DNA from: Turritopsis dohrnii
Taxonomy: Eukaryota > Cnidaria > Hydrozoa > Anthoathecata > Oceaniidae
Direction of reading: 5' to 3'
Assembly (NCBI GenBank): GCA_027922465.2
Contig: BQMF02000001.1
Coordinates: 3,224,001 to 3,288,000 of the forward strand
Length of the DNA: 64,000 nt
Below, in pieces: positions 1 to 13,200 of the stretch (position 1 is the first letter of the stretch; every line of letters starts with the position of its first letter). The position numbers and the translations under genes were made by a program. The notes beneath the pieces are model-generated. The model was not told the DNA's origin and ran no database searches. It was given only the letters and a program-made list of their open reading frames with translations.

Positions 1-3000
1 TAAACACTCGAAACTCGCCTGTTTTCACTCGTAGTCCAATGAAGCTGTCACAGAACGAGTTTGATTTCGATGATTCTGCTTCAGAGACAGATATCGACGC
101 TGTTTGGTTTGGGGAAACGAACATTGATCTAGAAGATACATCGCTCAGCAATGAAGAATTTAACAATCAGAAACAAACAGAGTTGGGAGCAGTTGCTGTA
201 GACAAAGATTTGGAGAACCAATGCAAATCGTGGAAACCATCTGGAAAGAGTCAGGAAGATGGTGACGTGAGGACAGAACAACCTTCATCGCCATTTGACG
301 ACAATTTTGCTGATTTTAGTACCTTTATTGATGCTCACATGATAAAAGGTATAGATCTGGTTGTTATTGTAAATCTCCTAATATTTTCTTTTTCTCAGTA
401 ACGGACACTTCTCATATTTTACACTTTGACGTTTTAAAATGAAGCTTAACTTGGAAACTAGGAAGCACAGTGGCATTAACAAGTGCAAGGGCCATTTATA
501 ATAAAAAATAAACAAAAGATTAGGAACACATTAATCAGATCAACAATTTGACTTGTCTTTTAAATGCTATTACTTGCTATTGGTGTTCCAAACCTTATCG
601 TAATATACAAATGTGAAAGAAGTTTTATTTATAAAAAAAGATTACTTTTAGATAAAGCAGAAAAGGACATCTTAAAAAGTGAGTTGGGAGGAAACCAGAT
701 TTTGGAAGAGAAACAAATACAAACATCTCCTGCTACAAGTGCTGACGTAAGTTCATTTCTTACTTACTTGTCTCTGTGAAGAACTTTTTACTTTTAATTT
801 CAGGCACATAAGTGCCTACCTTATTCTAAAAAATCTCGGTATCTCGGAAGGCATCTCGAACAGCCGCAATGCTCGAGAGTTTCTATGGCAACTGAGGACA
901 ATCTTAATCCGTATATGTAAAGAACTTCATATGTAATGTTGTTTGTTACCGTGGACGTTAAGAAATTCTATACCTTTTGAAAACATCGTGATTTTATTCC
1001 ATAAAATCATGTCTTTCCCCAATTCGCGCTACATTTATTAGAAGATTTAATTATTTTAGTCCATTCGCGTTAATTTTCTTCGTGTTAATTTTCGTTATGT
1101 TAATTCTACTCGCTTTAATTTTCTGGGGCGTTAATTTCCTAGAATAGGTATAGTTCAAATGACGCCATTTCATGAAACTGGTGGCTTGAAGTTTTTTTTG
1201 ATTTTTGTGAACTAGGTACATGCATTCTCTTCCCTTTTTTCTTTTTTCCACTAATATGTATAAAACTATAATGTCCCGAATGCTTAGTTCTAGAGCTTCC
1301 GCCTAGCAGGCAAATTTTGCACCCATGTTATGTGCCTGTCAGTAGAGACTACTATTCAGTACATATCTCACAAATATGCTCACCACTAGACATTTTTATT
1401 ACAGCCTGATGTTAAAGCCCTCCCCTTCCACTTCAAGGAATTAGTAAAATATTTCAGAGATATTTTTTTGAGAAAAACGATTGTAAACAATTTCTTTTTG
1501 TTATTATTTGCTACGTTTAAAAACAAGTTCCGGTTTTTTGATCAACACCTTTCGAGCACTCATCCTCCATAAGGTCAGAATTTAACCACCCCAGTGGGAA
1601 AAATCTTCAAAAAGCCACTGTGACGGAGAGCATTTTCAGTGAAATTGTGTGTAGATTTCCATAGAAATGCACTCCTTCGCAAATATTTTTCGATAAATGT
1701 TCCGGCTGGGACTTTATTTGAATTAACACTGAAACGATACTATAATATCTTTACTAACTAACATGTGTAAGGTTAATGCTTCATAAATATCTTTGTATCC
1801 GGTGCTTTAGTAAAACAATTATCCTTGTCTAATTTCATTCACTGACTAATATCCGCTTGGATATTGTTCATGTTCATAATTTGAATTAACGAAACACGCA
1901 ACTTGTTAGCTATGTTAATGATATCGGTAATTAATCACAGAGAGCGAAATATGAAATTATGCTAATTTATATTGCTGAAGGAGATATATCCTCGTTATAA
2001 AAAATAGCGACAGATTGTTGCCATGACACCAAGATGTAACGTTGTGTGAGAGTATGATATCCAAGAAAAATGATGTAATTTGTTAATGCTTTCTATGATT
2101 TCTGACTGTACGGGTCAGATGTCTCTAATTACTGGTATCTTTCCTAAGCATGTTGTCACCTTATATTATTTAGATATCGGCTAATATAAGCGGCACATTA
2201 TTTGACCCAACACAAGGACATTTGCTGAATAAGCCTTTAGACTCACTGAAAGTTGCCAAAGAAGAAGAATTGAAATCACAAAATATTGCCGATGAAAATA
2301 ATCCAGAATCACAGGTAGTTAAACAAACTGACAAAGAAAATGAGACGGAAATACAGGGTGCTGTATCATTTACCGAAGAAAGGAATTCAGCATCACAAGT
2401 GCCTGTAAAAATTACTGAAGAAACGCCAGTTCCTGAAGAAGCTGTGGAACTGAAGGAATCAGATTCACAAAATCTCGTGGAGACTGTCGATAGAGAGCAG
2501 TCAGAACCACAAGTCTCTGTAGAAATTACCAAAGAAAAGCAGTCACAACTACAAGACCTTGTAGAAATTATCGAAGAGAAGCCGTCACAACTACAAGACC
2601 TTGAAAAAGCTGTCGAGCTGAAGGAATCGAATTCTCAAAATCTCAAAGAAACTGTCAATAGAGAGCAGTCACAACTACTAGACCCTGTAGAAATTACCCA
2701 AGAAAAACAGCCACAACCACAAGTCTCTGTAGAAATTACCGAAGAAAAGCAGTCGCAACTGCAAGACCCTGTAGAAATTACCCAAGAAAAACAGCCAAAA
2801 CCACAAGTCTCTGTAGAAAGTATCGAAGAAAAGCAGTCAGAACCACCAGAATCTGGAGAAATTATCGAAGAAACAACAGAACAACAAGTCCCAGAAGAAG
2901 CTGTCGAGCTGAAAGAATCAGAATTAGATCTCGAGCAAGCTGTCCATAAAAAGCAGTCAGAACAACAATACTCTGCCGAAACTATCGAACAAAGCCAGTC

Positions 3001-6000
3001 AGAATCAAAGGTCGTCAAAGAAGAAGAAATTTTGTCAGAATCACAAGACGTTGTAGAGTCACAAAAGGCAGTATATGATGACGAAAGGATTTCATCAAAT
3101 CCTGATGAAACCTGTGAAATAAGTCATTCAAATCCTTGCTTTGAATTCCCAGCAACTAACAAGTCTGCTGTTCAATCAAACAAAGAAACTGAATCGTTAA
3201 ATCCATTGAATCAGAAACTTAATGATGCTGAGGTAACAGTCAACCCAAGTTCCAATGGCGATATAGCAACAGACGAAGAAGACTTCAGGGAGAAATTAGC
3301 CGACGAAAATGTATCAAACCAAGATTTTGTAGAAAAGTATATTTCCAGTACGTCATCATATTATTTACCTTCTGAGTACGAAGATAAGTGCGATGGAGAT
3401 GAACCACTTCCCGATCAATACCTTTCAGCAAGCACGGCTACTAGTGATGAATCTCAAAGCAAAGAGATTTCAAGCATTGCTATAGAAAGTTCATCAGAAC
3501 TCATGGAGATTCACAGTACGATCAGATCCAATGTAAGTATAGAAGATAATGTTTCAAGGAATTCTTCACTATTGACATCCATCACTGAAGAGAACGAAAA
3601 TGATGCCCTTCAATACCACCATCCTATTGTTCACGACCAAACAACAGATGGAGATATAAAAGACGCGCTGCTAAATATTCAAGACACATCAAATGAGAAT
3701 CTAACTCCAAGAATTGTGGTTACAGTTCACGAATCTGTTGATTCATCTATTAACGAAGTGACATGTGCTACAAATGAAGTGGAAGAAGATAATAGCGATT
3801 TGACTGACATTCTTCGATTTGGTGATGATAACAATGTCGTTGAAGAAAAAGGTTCCACTCAATGTGATTCACCTTATCAAGATCATGTTGCAGATACTGC
3901 TATGAATAATCAAAGCGTACAACAACCTGAAATTGAAATGTTAGAGGAACTAGCATTATCAGCAATGCCATTTGATGCTTCCACTCCCCGAAATGAACCT
4001 GCTACTGATGCTGATTTAAATCCCGATATTCTTGAAGATGAAAGCACCGAATCAGTGCAATTATTAGATTATTCATTTGTAGAGAACGAATTGACACCTT
4101 CTACTGAAACTGTCAAAGTGGCAAAAATATCAAGACAATTGACACCTCGCCATGAAGATATAAAGTCTGCCCCAACAACACCATACGCTAAGAGAAAGCA
4201 TAAGATGTCAGATCATAAACCACTAACGAAATCAAGTTCATGGCAGTTCAAAACAGACTACAATCTTTCCAACAGCAGCCAACTTCTGATATCCAGTATC
4301 GAAACAGACATGATAGATGAACCAGAACTGTACGAACCAGACGATAATCCGTTTGAAGAGATTTTCGCCGTTCGAAGAAACTTAAGAAGAGTTGCAGTTC
4401 AACAGCTTTGCAATAGCGATGAAAGTTCACTTAGTTCTCAAACTCTTGATCAGTCAGGTAACAATCCCATTGTAAGAAGAAAATACCCGTCGGAAAGTAT
4501 TTTGAGTGATTATCAATTGCCAAAACAACTGAACTTGAACGTAAACACTGAAAAAAGCAAGGAGAAGCTGGTTTCAAGATCTCTGCACAATATATTTACT
4601 GGTGGCCATCTCGAAACTGACATTGACGAAGTTGACGAAGAAGAACTTCGAGAAGTTCTTGAGAGGTATGTATATTATGGACGAAGTTTAGTAGTTGTTG
4701 ACCATTTCATTGATAACACGAAATCATATTTTATCCCTGTTTTTTTTTAGTCCGAGTTTGTTGCAAACATCTCCAGCTGTTCAAGTGACAAACGTCGACG
4801 AAATGCTTTCGTCAATGGAAGATGGATTAAATCGAAGATATTCCAGAAGATTTGTAATCATATCAAAATCTGAAAAACAGTACCTAGAGACATCTGCCAC
4901 AGATGAACACGAACGGCTGAGAGGATTCATAGATATGGAAGACGACAATGTCTTCGATAGTGCGGATAAATCAAATGTAGTGGATGAATATTCTACTAAT
5001 TCTCCTATCGAAATGAAAAATGATGATTTACCATTAGCGGCTATCGTCACTAATGATCAACCTATTCAAGTCACTTGTGAAGATACATTACAGGAGATGC
5101 CAATTTCAAGTGACTGTTTTTCCGATGATAACATAACTATAACTACAGACAAAACTGAGAAGAAGGTAAGGACTAATGTCAATACTTTCAAACCACGAAA
5201 TAACAAACATTTCTATCTGATCATTTCTCTTAAGTGTGCCTCTGTCGAAAATTTTAATATTTCGTAATAGCTATTACGACGTAAAGACGGTTTATGTATC
5301 TTTTTATTCATTTTAGTATCAGGATGTTCCATCAGTCGAAAAGAATCTTGTACACGAAACTGATACCTTGGATGTAGAACTTAGTAAGAAGCCAACTACA
5401 TACGAAATCCTTCAAGCTCAATCTTTCAATAATGGGGACAAAAGCCAGGACAAGGCCGTCGATGCAGCAAACAAAACAAATCGTGATTCTTGGGACGTTT
5501 TTGACATCTCACCACAACACGAACATTCTAGCAAGAAGAATTCCATTGAGCACGGAGTTCTTGAAAGAAACGCATCAGTCAAACGAACCATTTCAAAACA
5601 TAACTCGTGGAATATACTGGACTTAAAACCAGACCACGACGATTCAGTAGAACTTTTTATTGCAAAGACACCCGATAATACAACTGAAATAAACAAAAGG
5701 GATTCATCGGATATCAGCTACTTATTTGAGAAATACCAACGCGAAAGGGAAGCCATAAAGCGCATGAACGAAGACACAAATGTTGATAGCTTCAGTGATT
5801 TCAGTGAAATCTCCTCAATCTCTGATATGAGTTCGCCAAGAGATTCTAGAGATGATCTGTGGATTAAAGATATCACAAAAATTGATGAGTCCGACTTATC
5901 ACAGGACAGTACACTCAAGTATAATCAGCAATCGCCTTATCTCTCCATGTTTAAAAATCAAAGAGGTTCTTCCAATCTAAGTGAAACATTTCCATCACCA

Positions 6001-7788
6001 ATCACAGTAACTGAAACTGACGTCCACGAAGAACAAATAATGCGCGTAAAGTCACCAGTAGAAATATCAGCCCTACCGTCGCCGACAACGCCTAAATTCG
6101 TGCCTGAAATGTCGACTTTTAATGACGACGATTTAAGTAACATGGTCATTGCAAAAGCTGCTTCAGCTGTTCGCAGACGAAGACGTGGGGGGAGAAATCG
6201 CGAAGATCAGAATAAAAAATCTGATTTTGAAATGAAATCAGAAATGAAAACATCTGACTCTGGTATATCTGATAGTTCTAATAACCTGTCTCCAAGAGAA
6301 CAACGGGATGTGTATGATTTTGAAAAAACCCTTCCTCAACAGATTGACTCGAAGACTGTCGAACATTCACAAAGTTTCACCTCATCTGAATCACAAAAAC
6401 ATTCTTTGCAGAAAGCATCAGACCTTGAACTATTATCACTGTCAATTCAAAATCTGTCACGACACAATTCAACAGAAAACAGACAAAGCGTATCTAATTT
6501 ATCTTGGAAATCGTCAACATCGACACTCCAATCAAATGACTCAAGCGAAGCTAGAAAAGAAGCAAGTAAATCTAATAACAGAAGCAAATCGTCAAACGGA
6601 ATAGACAGAGTCAACAAACGCTCAGCTCTCACTTCTGATGACACACAATGCTCATTTGACGATATAGATACCGAGGAATTTCTAAGTGAATCAAGTGTCT
6701 TCTCAGATAGCTGCTTTGATGTTTACTCAAACGCTGACGATGAAAAATTTATATATCCTTCCATACATTTATACTCCAATAACAATAATACTAACATCGT
6801 TACTAAATATCATGAAGATTCCGATTCCAGCGACAATGATAGTTTCTCAACGGAGGACTACAACAATATTTACGCAAACTTGAAAGCCAACCAAAACGAA
6901 CGTACGGTATATTGCGGAAATCCACCTTGCTCAAAGCAGCAAGTCCTGGTCGGTAATGCTCGGTCAATGTTTACGTCATGTCCCTCGTGTTTTACGTGTT
7001 ACTGCAGCCGGGAATGCCGACGACTTCATTGGCAAGATCACAAGAAAATGTGCTTTTATGGACGAGTTAGTTACTATATTCGATCGATAATAAGACGTTG
7101 CGACAAAGAACCTGGTCTAAACGCTCAATTGTCGAGTTTAGCTGTTGAAAGTTCTAGGGTTTTGGGCAGAGGATGTCTGATGATAGCGTTTGAGTCGCCG
7201 ACTGACGCAAAGTTGTCATTAGTTTCAAAAAACTTTTCCTTATCAACATCGCCAGTTTTCAGTTCAATGGACAACCTTCAAGAACATTGTGCAAACAATC
7301 GCCACTCACACTTACTAAAACGGACTTTGCAGGATTACGATATTGAACAGGAGTTTGTGGTCAACATTTCCATAGTTATAGGAAATTCAAAAGCTAATTC
7401 CAGTAGAAAAAGAAAATGTACTGTGGTGCGATGTTCTAGAATATCAATCATTCAGCCGAGAAATTCCATATATGGTGACTCTTTATCTTCGTACGTAATA
7501 CGATCGTTTACGTTGCCCGAGATAATTGGCAGCGATGCGATAACCGATATAGAAACACGACGATACTATTGCCGTGAAGTTTCGTATGGTTTAAGGCGCT
7601 GTGGGGTTCGCCTGAAAACGGATTACCCTGATGCTTACCAGAAGGTCAGCTGTTACGTGGAGCAAGAAGTTAGTTTTCTACCGCTGGTTTTGTATGGTCA
7701 AAAAGATGGAAGAAACTATAAATGCATCCTTTATCCTGGACGAGTAAACAAGTCCGAAGAAGCCCATGGTGAAGGGGTACTGGTATAA
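1..7788 (+). CDS. Large acidic protein with C-terminal MYND-type zinc finger (5' end outside window)
   Basis: Five phase-compatible exons are visible: <1-348, 652-746, 2174-4665, 4751-5165 and 5317-7788 (stop). The first is open upstream of its first ATG at 39, so the gene probably starts to the left. The N-terminal two thirds is Ser/Glu/Asp-rich and looks disordered. The last exon carries CGNPPC, CPSC, then YCSRECRRLHWQDHKKMC (about 6910-7050), a MYND-type Cys/His cluster whose first pair has spacing C-x4-C. About 240 conserved-looking residues follow, including YCREVSYGLRRCGVRL. MYND fingers usually bind proline-rich peptides. The layout of a long disordered region, a MYND-like finger and a C-terminal globular domain recalls AJM-1/AJM1 apical junction proteins, but that assignment is from memory and tentative. 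The coding region is sure; the function is not. Confidence 0.8.
1590..1710. mobile_element. Short MITE, CCCAGT family, in an intron of the MYND gene
   Basis: About 120 bp similar over most of its length to 8140-8260, including the shared block atttccatagaaatgcac. The left terminus CCCAGTGGGAA is preserved and the right end is decayed (ggctggg). It sits in the intron between 746 and 2174 and should have no effect on the protein. Confidence 0.7.
2404..2890 (+). repeat. In-frame degenerate coding repeats in the acidic region
   Basis: Within exon 3 the protein repeats units of roughly 12-14 residues of the type VEITEEKQSQLQDP and VEITQEKQPQPQVS, with interspersed AVELKESDSQN-like blocks. The nucleotide copies (for example gtagaaattacc-gaagaaaagcagtca) are still similar, which suggests recent expansion. 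The repeats are hydrophilic and probably disordered. Length polymorphism would be expected here. Confidence 0.75.
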
Positions 7789-9559
7789 AAAAACAGATAT
7801 TAACGTATCTATGCTGAAAATCTGCTAAATACCTTGTTAATTGTAGGAAATTGTCTTATTACCACGGTAAAAAGATCCCTTTTATACTAAAATATTAAAA
7901 ACATTACCAATTGACATTGAATGAAAAAGACTCCCTGATAATCCATTCTGTGCCTGTCTTCTATTTGCAAAATTTGCTACTAAGGAACCGTTGTCATTTA
8001 AATTAAGAAACTCCTCATACTTTTGAAGATAATAAACTGTTATGAATAGAAATGAGAGTTGCAGCATGTCAGAAGTGATACTCTCTCTCGTTTAAACAAT
8101 AAGAAATGGCTTTATAACGAGCAGTTAACTAATGGTAAACCCAGTGGGCAACATCTTCAAAAAGTCACTGTGATGAAGAGCAATTTAATTGAAATAATGT
8201 GTATATTTCCATAGAAATGCACTCCTTCGCAGTGCCTTTTGAACAAATTTGCCCACTGGGAACAACCAAAGTAAACAAACGTTTTGCTCCCTCGTGGAGA
8301 TTCCGTTGAAAGGTTATGTTGAAAACTACTTTTGGTTTTTTTCTCACGACCCTTAAATAACAGTTACTATGACTACTAACCTTCTACCTCAATCTGTGTG
8401 AGTTTTATAGTAGGGTATTGCATTTCAAAATCTGTTCTATTTTTGCTGTTACCGTAATAGTTTAAATTGTTTATATTGTAAATTGTATACTTTGTTGTAA
8501 ATGACTTTTTTAATTTATCATATATGAACTGCCATGATGATATGAAGCCTTCTCTTTTTTGTCCTTATCAGATCGTGCAGACCCTGCGAAACGGATTTGA
8601 CATATTGAGCTAGCCACTTTACCTAAACCAAAGCCTTTCTAATCATTGTTTCGTAATTGAGTTAAAAGGCTTTGCTCCTCTGGTGAACCGTATTTCCTTA
8701 TCGCGTAAAATATTAATGGAAGTAGCAGGATGTATATGCAGTCAATACTTGATTCTCTATAAAAAATGAGAACAGTTCAAAGAATTCCATGAAGTCCACT
8801 GATAAAGTAAAACACAACCACAGCTATCCAGCTATACACCTGCATGTAAATGAAATTCGAAAATTCGAAAAAAAAGCTGAATGAGCTACGTAATATCACA
8901 TACATTACATTACGTACTGAGTTATGGAATGCCCTTTGAAAATTTACTCATCCCTCCCAAACCTGACACTCTATTCTTACATTCCACTTCACCTTTCCCG
9001 AATCTTTTTGCGTAAACATGAAAGCATGGTTGAGTATTGTAGATGCAGTTAGACATGGCGACGAGCAGTAATAAAAACAGTGCTGTTTAAATGATTTATT
9101 GTTGCTTGATATTGAACAAATGATAACTATAGTCAATGAAAGTACTAATAGTAACTCTAAAAATAATAACGACAACGCTAATTTGAGTTCCTGCTCTGTT
9201 CTGTTAATAATCAACATGGGGAAAGTCTGAAAGAACTTCCATTATTTGCTATCAAAGAAATTGAAAATCGTCCTTTACAAAGCGGAAGAAGACCTAAACA
9301 GTAGTAAACATTAAAAGATGGAAGCAAATAATGAAGAGAGGTGAATTACAGCATGAAAAAAAAGAAGAGAAGTGTGAAAGTAATATTAGTCAAAGTTCCT
9401 GAATATTCTTGTCCTTGCAGTGGGGTAACTGAGTTAAACTTAGGGCAGGTGCATTTTTTACATATTTGGACTGAGAACATACGATCGTAAAGCAATAGCA
9501 CACTTACGGCTGAGATGCCTTGTGGTCCTAAAATCAAACAAAGACTACTTTTTTGAAGG
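7789..9559. other. Intergenic, no gene recognised
   Basis: AT-rich sequence after the stop of the MYND gene. Apart from the small MITE at 8140-8260 I see no coding pattern, splice-consistent exon or clear repeat. Short open frames here have no recognisable composition. Confidence 0.5.
8140..8260. mobile_element. 121-bp MITE with CCCAGTGGGCAA termini
   Basis: Terminal inverted repeats CCCAGTGGGCAA and TTGCCCACTGGG bound a 121-bp non-coding sequence. A second, more decayed copy is at 1590-1710. The target duplication is not clear. No superfamily is assigned. Confidence 0.8.
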
Positions 9560-10130
9560 TTTCTCTTACATAGAAATCATTGCGTTTTTGAAGTACATCA
9601 TGGATATGCGTTGAGTTTATCTACACTGAAAAGATACTTTAGAAAGAAAGGATTGCGAAAACGCTCAACAGTTAATCAACGCAGCTCAGAAGAAAAGAAA
9701 GGAGGATAAGACAGGAAGACTGTTTGGATATCGACAAAATGCCCAATTCGTTATTAAGACAAGGACTGACTTGTAGACACGTGAGGAATGTTCGTAGAAT
9801 TTTGAAGGCGTTAGATCCTGACGGGGTAGAGTATCACAGGAATAGACGGTTTCACTGACGAATGTACTTTGCACCTGGCCCAAACTTCGTTAGTCATACA
9901 GATGGCCACGACAAACTGAAACTTGGATTTAGCATCCATCGTCAACCAACAAGACTCCAGAAGTTGTAGTTAGTTATTACTTAAAAGCTGCATCCCAGTT
10001 AGGTGGAATACCTCTCCTTATCATGGTCGACGATGGTACTGAGCATTCACTTATGGAGCCTAGTTACGTTTATTTTCGTTGTCTTTCTCAAGATCACAAC
10101 ACAATTATCACAAGTACCAGCACTACCACA
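9560..10130 (+). pseudogene. Decayed integrase-core (IS3-like DDE) pseudogene
   Basis: Translating in shifting plus-strand frames gives pieces typical of the eukaryotic integrase-core protein family: LKRYFRKKGLRKRS near 9630, LTCRHVRNVRRILKALDPDG near 9770-9820, APGPN near 9880, DGHDKLKLGFSIH near 9903-9942, and YYLKAASQLGGIPLL then VDDGTEH near 9975-10045. Stops and frameshifts separate them, so it is dead. It belongs to the same broad family as the intact gene at 20414 but is a different lineage. It lies outside the 11-kb element. Confidence 0.65.
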
Positions 10131-10149
10131 TTACCACAAAATCAAACAA

Positions 10150-10330
10150 CAAATCTTATTGTGATTATAAAATACGTATCCATGGTTGCAGTTCACACAT
10201 TTGTTTTGTTTGTAGCAAATATTTTCTGATATTACTTGTGAAGCCTATTTACACTTTTTCAGTGTGACTGAGGCCTTAGAGATAAAAAAAAGTAACAAAG
10301 TTTTGTGCAGATTTTCAGCTTTTTAAGTTT
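10150..10330. repeat. Dispersed repeat, inverted copy near 45390-45570
   Basis: The stretch containing atccatggttgcagttcaca and gaagcctatttacact recurs on the opposite strand near 45390-45570 with roughly 80% or better similarity by eye. It is non-coding, and the short open frames here are incidental. Likely a fragment of an old interspersed repeat. Confidence 0.5.
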
Positions 10331-10771
10331 AGATCTATTTGATGTGTATATTCCAAAATGGTTTTCAAATACCGGTACCGCTACACTATGCCACATGGTT
10401 ACACTACTCAATTAAACTATTTGCTTTATTGTAATACTCGTAGTCTGCTTATTCTCAGTCTATTGTGGGGGAAATAACTACTTATAACTACTGACAAGAA
10501 CTACTTGCTAATTATAAAAGTCCATCTCATTTTTAAATAAACAAAATCGTGACCTGATGGATCCTATTTTTGTTTACTGGCCACTTAAGTTTTTAGTTTG
10601 TCTTGCTAAGCTTGCAACTTGCAAAACAAAGATTTGTAAACATTTTACATATCTGTGAATAAACCAATTTAACTTAATTCAATTTTTCTTTTCCCTTTTG
10701 TAGATAACACCAATTACAAAGAAAACAATCTCAACAGATAAAGTAAACAAAGATTTCCATCATGAAAGATG

Positions 10772-12106
10772 GGGCCCGGAAAACCCGAGTTATGAAATCG
10801 AGTTATAAAGTCGAGTTAGAACTATGACGTCATAATTCGAGTTATTAACTCGAAATTTTTAATTTTCTATATTCTTTCGAGTTAATAACTCGAAAATATA
10901 ATTGTCGCTTTTACAACTCGAGTTATTAACTCGAATTGTAAAAGCGACAATTATATTTTCGAGTTATTAAGTTGTAATTGTAATTGTAAAAGTAAAATTT
11001 TGAATTAGAGTTAATAACTCGAAGTTAATTTTTCAAATAAATCAAATCGAGTTACTAACTCGATAGTATTATATTGCTTTAATCAGTTGAGCAAGTCGAT
11101 GAATATATGTTTATCCTAATATGATATGCAGTCCAGATAATATTTTTAACTACAGCTGTACCATGTCACCTCTGAAATATTTTTCTATTGATCTTACTCT
11201 TGCTGTATTGTGATAGCTGAAAACTCCAAGATAAAAAGTTGCCGAAGTGAGAAAATAGATTCTATATTTCTATATGAATTTAATTTAGGTGTTAAGACTG
11301 GTGTTTCGCACTTGCAATTTATAATCTTGAGGTAAAATCATTTTAATTCTTAAAGAAATTGTTTGTCGAAATATTACTATATGTGATTTTTGTATCAGCG
11401 AAGATGGATGAGAAATTTGAAACCACCTTTTCTGGACTGAAGAATAACGAATTTCGGAAAGTGTTTGCACCATTTTCAGTTACTGAAAAAACTTTTAAAA
11501 AAATTTGGTCCAAATTTGGCCTAATTTGGCCTTATGCACAAGTTGACCTTCAAATTCGAAATCAACAGTACAAAGTCATTCCTCTATTAAATCTTCATTA
11601 GAATTGAACAATTTTCAAAATTTGGTCCAAGTTTGGCCTAATTTGACTTTATCCACAATTTGACCTTCATATTTGAAATCAGCAGTAAAAACTTGTTCCA
11701 CTATTAAATTTTCGTTAAAATTGAACGATTTTCAAAATTTGCCTCAAATTTTTTTTAAAAACTCACACCATTCCCAGTGAACTTTCGAAAATATCCCTTG
11801 CCATATTTGAAAAATATTCTGAAAATCAAACACACACGATAAATCGTAAGAAATTTTTGAAAACTTTAATAACTCGATTCCTTTAAAGCAATATAATACT
11901 ATCGAGTTAGTAACTCGATTTGATTTATTTGAAAAATTAACTTCGAGTTATTAACTCTAATTCAAAATTTGACTTTTTTAATTTCGAGTTAATAACTCGA
12001 GTTGTAAAAGCGACAATTATATTTTCGAGTTATTAAGTCGAAAGAATACAGAAAATTAAAAATTTAGAGTTAATTACTCGATTTCATAACTCGGGTTTTC
12101 CGGGCT
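10772..12106. mobile_element. Fold-back / MULE-like element with long TIRs rich in AACTCGA
   Basis: The ends read GGGCCCGGAAAACCCGAG on the left and CTCGGGTTTTCCGGGCT on the right. They continue as inverted repeats for about 200-300 bp, full of palindromes such as TCGAGTTATTAACTCGA. The 12 bases TCATGAAAGATG flank both sides (10760-10771 and 12107-12118) as a target duplication. The long TIRs and long duplication suggest a Mutator-like or fold-back non-autonomous element. The centre (11490-11770) contains a diverged form of the tttggtccaaatttggcc satellite found at 53 kb and 61 kb. No transposase is visible. Confidence 0.85.
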
Positions 12107-12118
12107 TCATGAAAGATG

Positions 12119-12522
12119 TATACTAACCAAAATTATCCCACATATAATTGAAAGGATAAAGTTTTTGTTGAAGGAAGTGTGAATTGAATGGAATTTGAAT
12201 TTATGGACAGTCGTGATATGTTTAAACTTTATATGATGACTAGGAAGGCATTTTGTATTTAGAAACACTGACAGCACAGTGTATCTTCTATATACTAATC
12301 GTGAGTGTGCATCCACTTTTTTCACGCTTTCACTCTGTAAGATTTCGGGTCGTCACTTCTTTATAAAAGTGTGTCAAACCACGACTTTATAGGGAGTTTA
12401 TTGGGATTTTCTGGGGAGTTTTTAGGGAATTCCCCTGACAGCTTACTCTAATAGATAATGTAACTATGCTGCTTTCAGTTTCTCAAGCCAGAAATTTTTA
12501 AATCAATCCAATTTAGAAGAAA
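12119..12522. other. Non-coding, contains half of a TATACTAATCG MITE
   Basis: At about 12290-12360 a sequence resembling one end of the MITE at 17582-17714 is present (tactaatcgtgag, cacgctttcac, tttcgggtcgt). The matching other end is not seen nearby. Nothing else is recognised up to the start of the large element. Confidence 0.4.
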
Positions 12523-12554
12523 CATAGAAATACGAAAAGAGATAGAATAACATC
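12523..12554 (+). repeat. Left 32-bp TIR of the 11-kb element
   Basis: Begins CATAGAAATACG and is an exact inverted match to 23570-23601. The same 32 bases bound the element at 40781-42249. It is preceded by the target duplication GAAGAAA. Confidence 0.92.
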
Positions 12555-13015
12555 GATGAAATTTCCTTTGTACCATCCGTGTTGTAATTACTGGTGGCCG
12601 TATACAAAGTTGAATTTTAAAAATTTAAAATTTCGCGCTATATATGGAAGTCTATTGTTCCCCGTAATAAACGTCGTAATTAAGATCTCGAGATCTATTG
12701 TTAATTTTTCAGAATGTGGGACTTCAGCGAATGTCTTTTTATCAATTCTGCATAATTATGAAAATTATTAGAATTATTCAGATGGTAGCATAACGAAAAA
12801 TAAGTTTGTGTTTTACGATTTGACGAGAATAATAATCGTATTCATTGCTTTCTCGTGATCAACCAGTAAAATCATATTGAAGATTTTGAGATGATGTTGA
12901 TATAAATGACGACAATAACATTGACGAAAGTACACTTGACTCTCGTAATGAACATGTATGTTTTGAAGTGGAAATATTTCTGTTTGAACGAACATGAACA
13001 ATTTTACAAATTGAA

Positions 13016-13200
13016 AATTAGATCGTAGTCAAAATCGACATGTCGAGGAAGCGATCGTGATGTTGAGGTGCAGAGGGAAGAGGCGATCGTAATATCGAGG
13101 AGGCGATCGTAGTGTCGTGGTGTCATAACGTCGAGGAGGCGACCGGAATGTGGAGGAGACGACCGAGATGTCGAGAAGGCGGTCCCAGGTTCGGGGGTTT
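13016..13200 (+). repeat. Left subterminal array of GATCG/TCGAGGAGGCG units
   Basis: Degenerate tandem units of about 17-19 bp built on TCGAGGAGGCGATCGTA. About 140 bp of it is an inverted copy of 23120-23255 on the far side of the element. Arrays of this kind near TIRs are typical transposase-binding regions in large cut-and-paste elements. That role is inferred. Confidence 0.75.

Noticed and set aside
804..919. Possible extra exon of the MYND gene (good pyrimidine-rich acceptor at 803)
   Set aside because: It ends in a stop and its only donor would break the reading frame. Skipping it joins 746 to 2174 in perfect phase.
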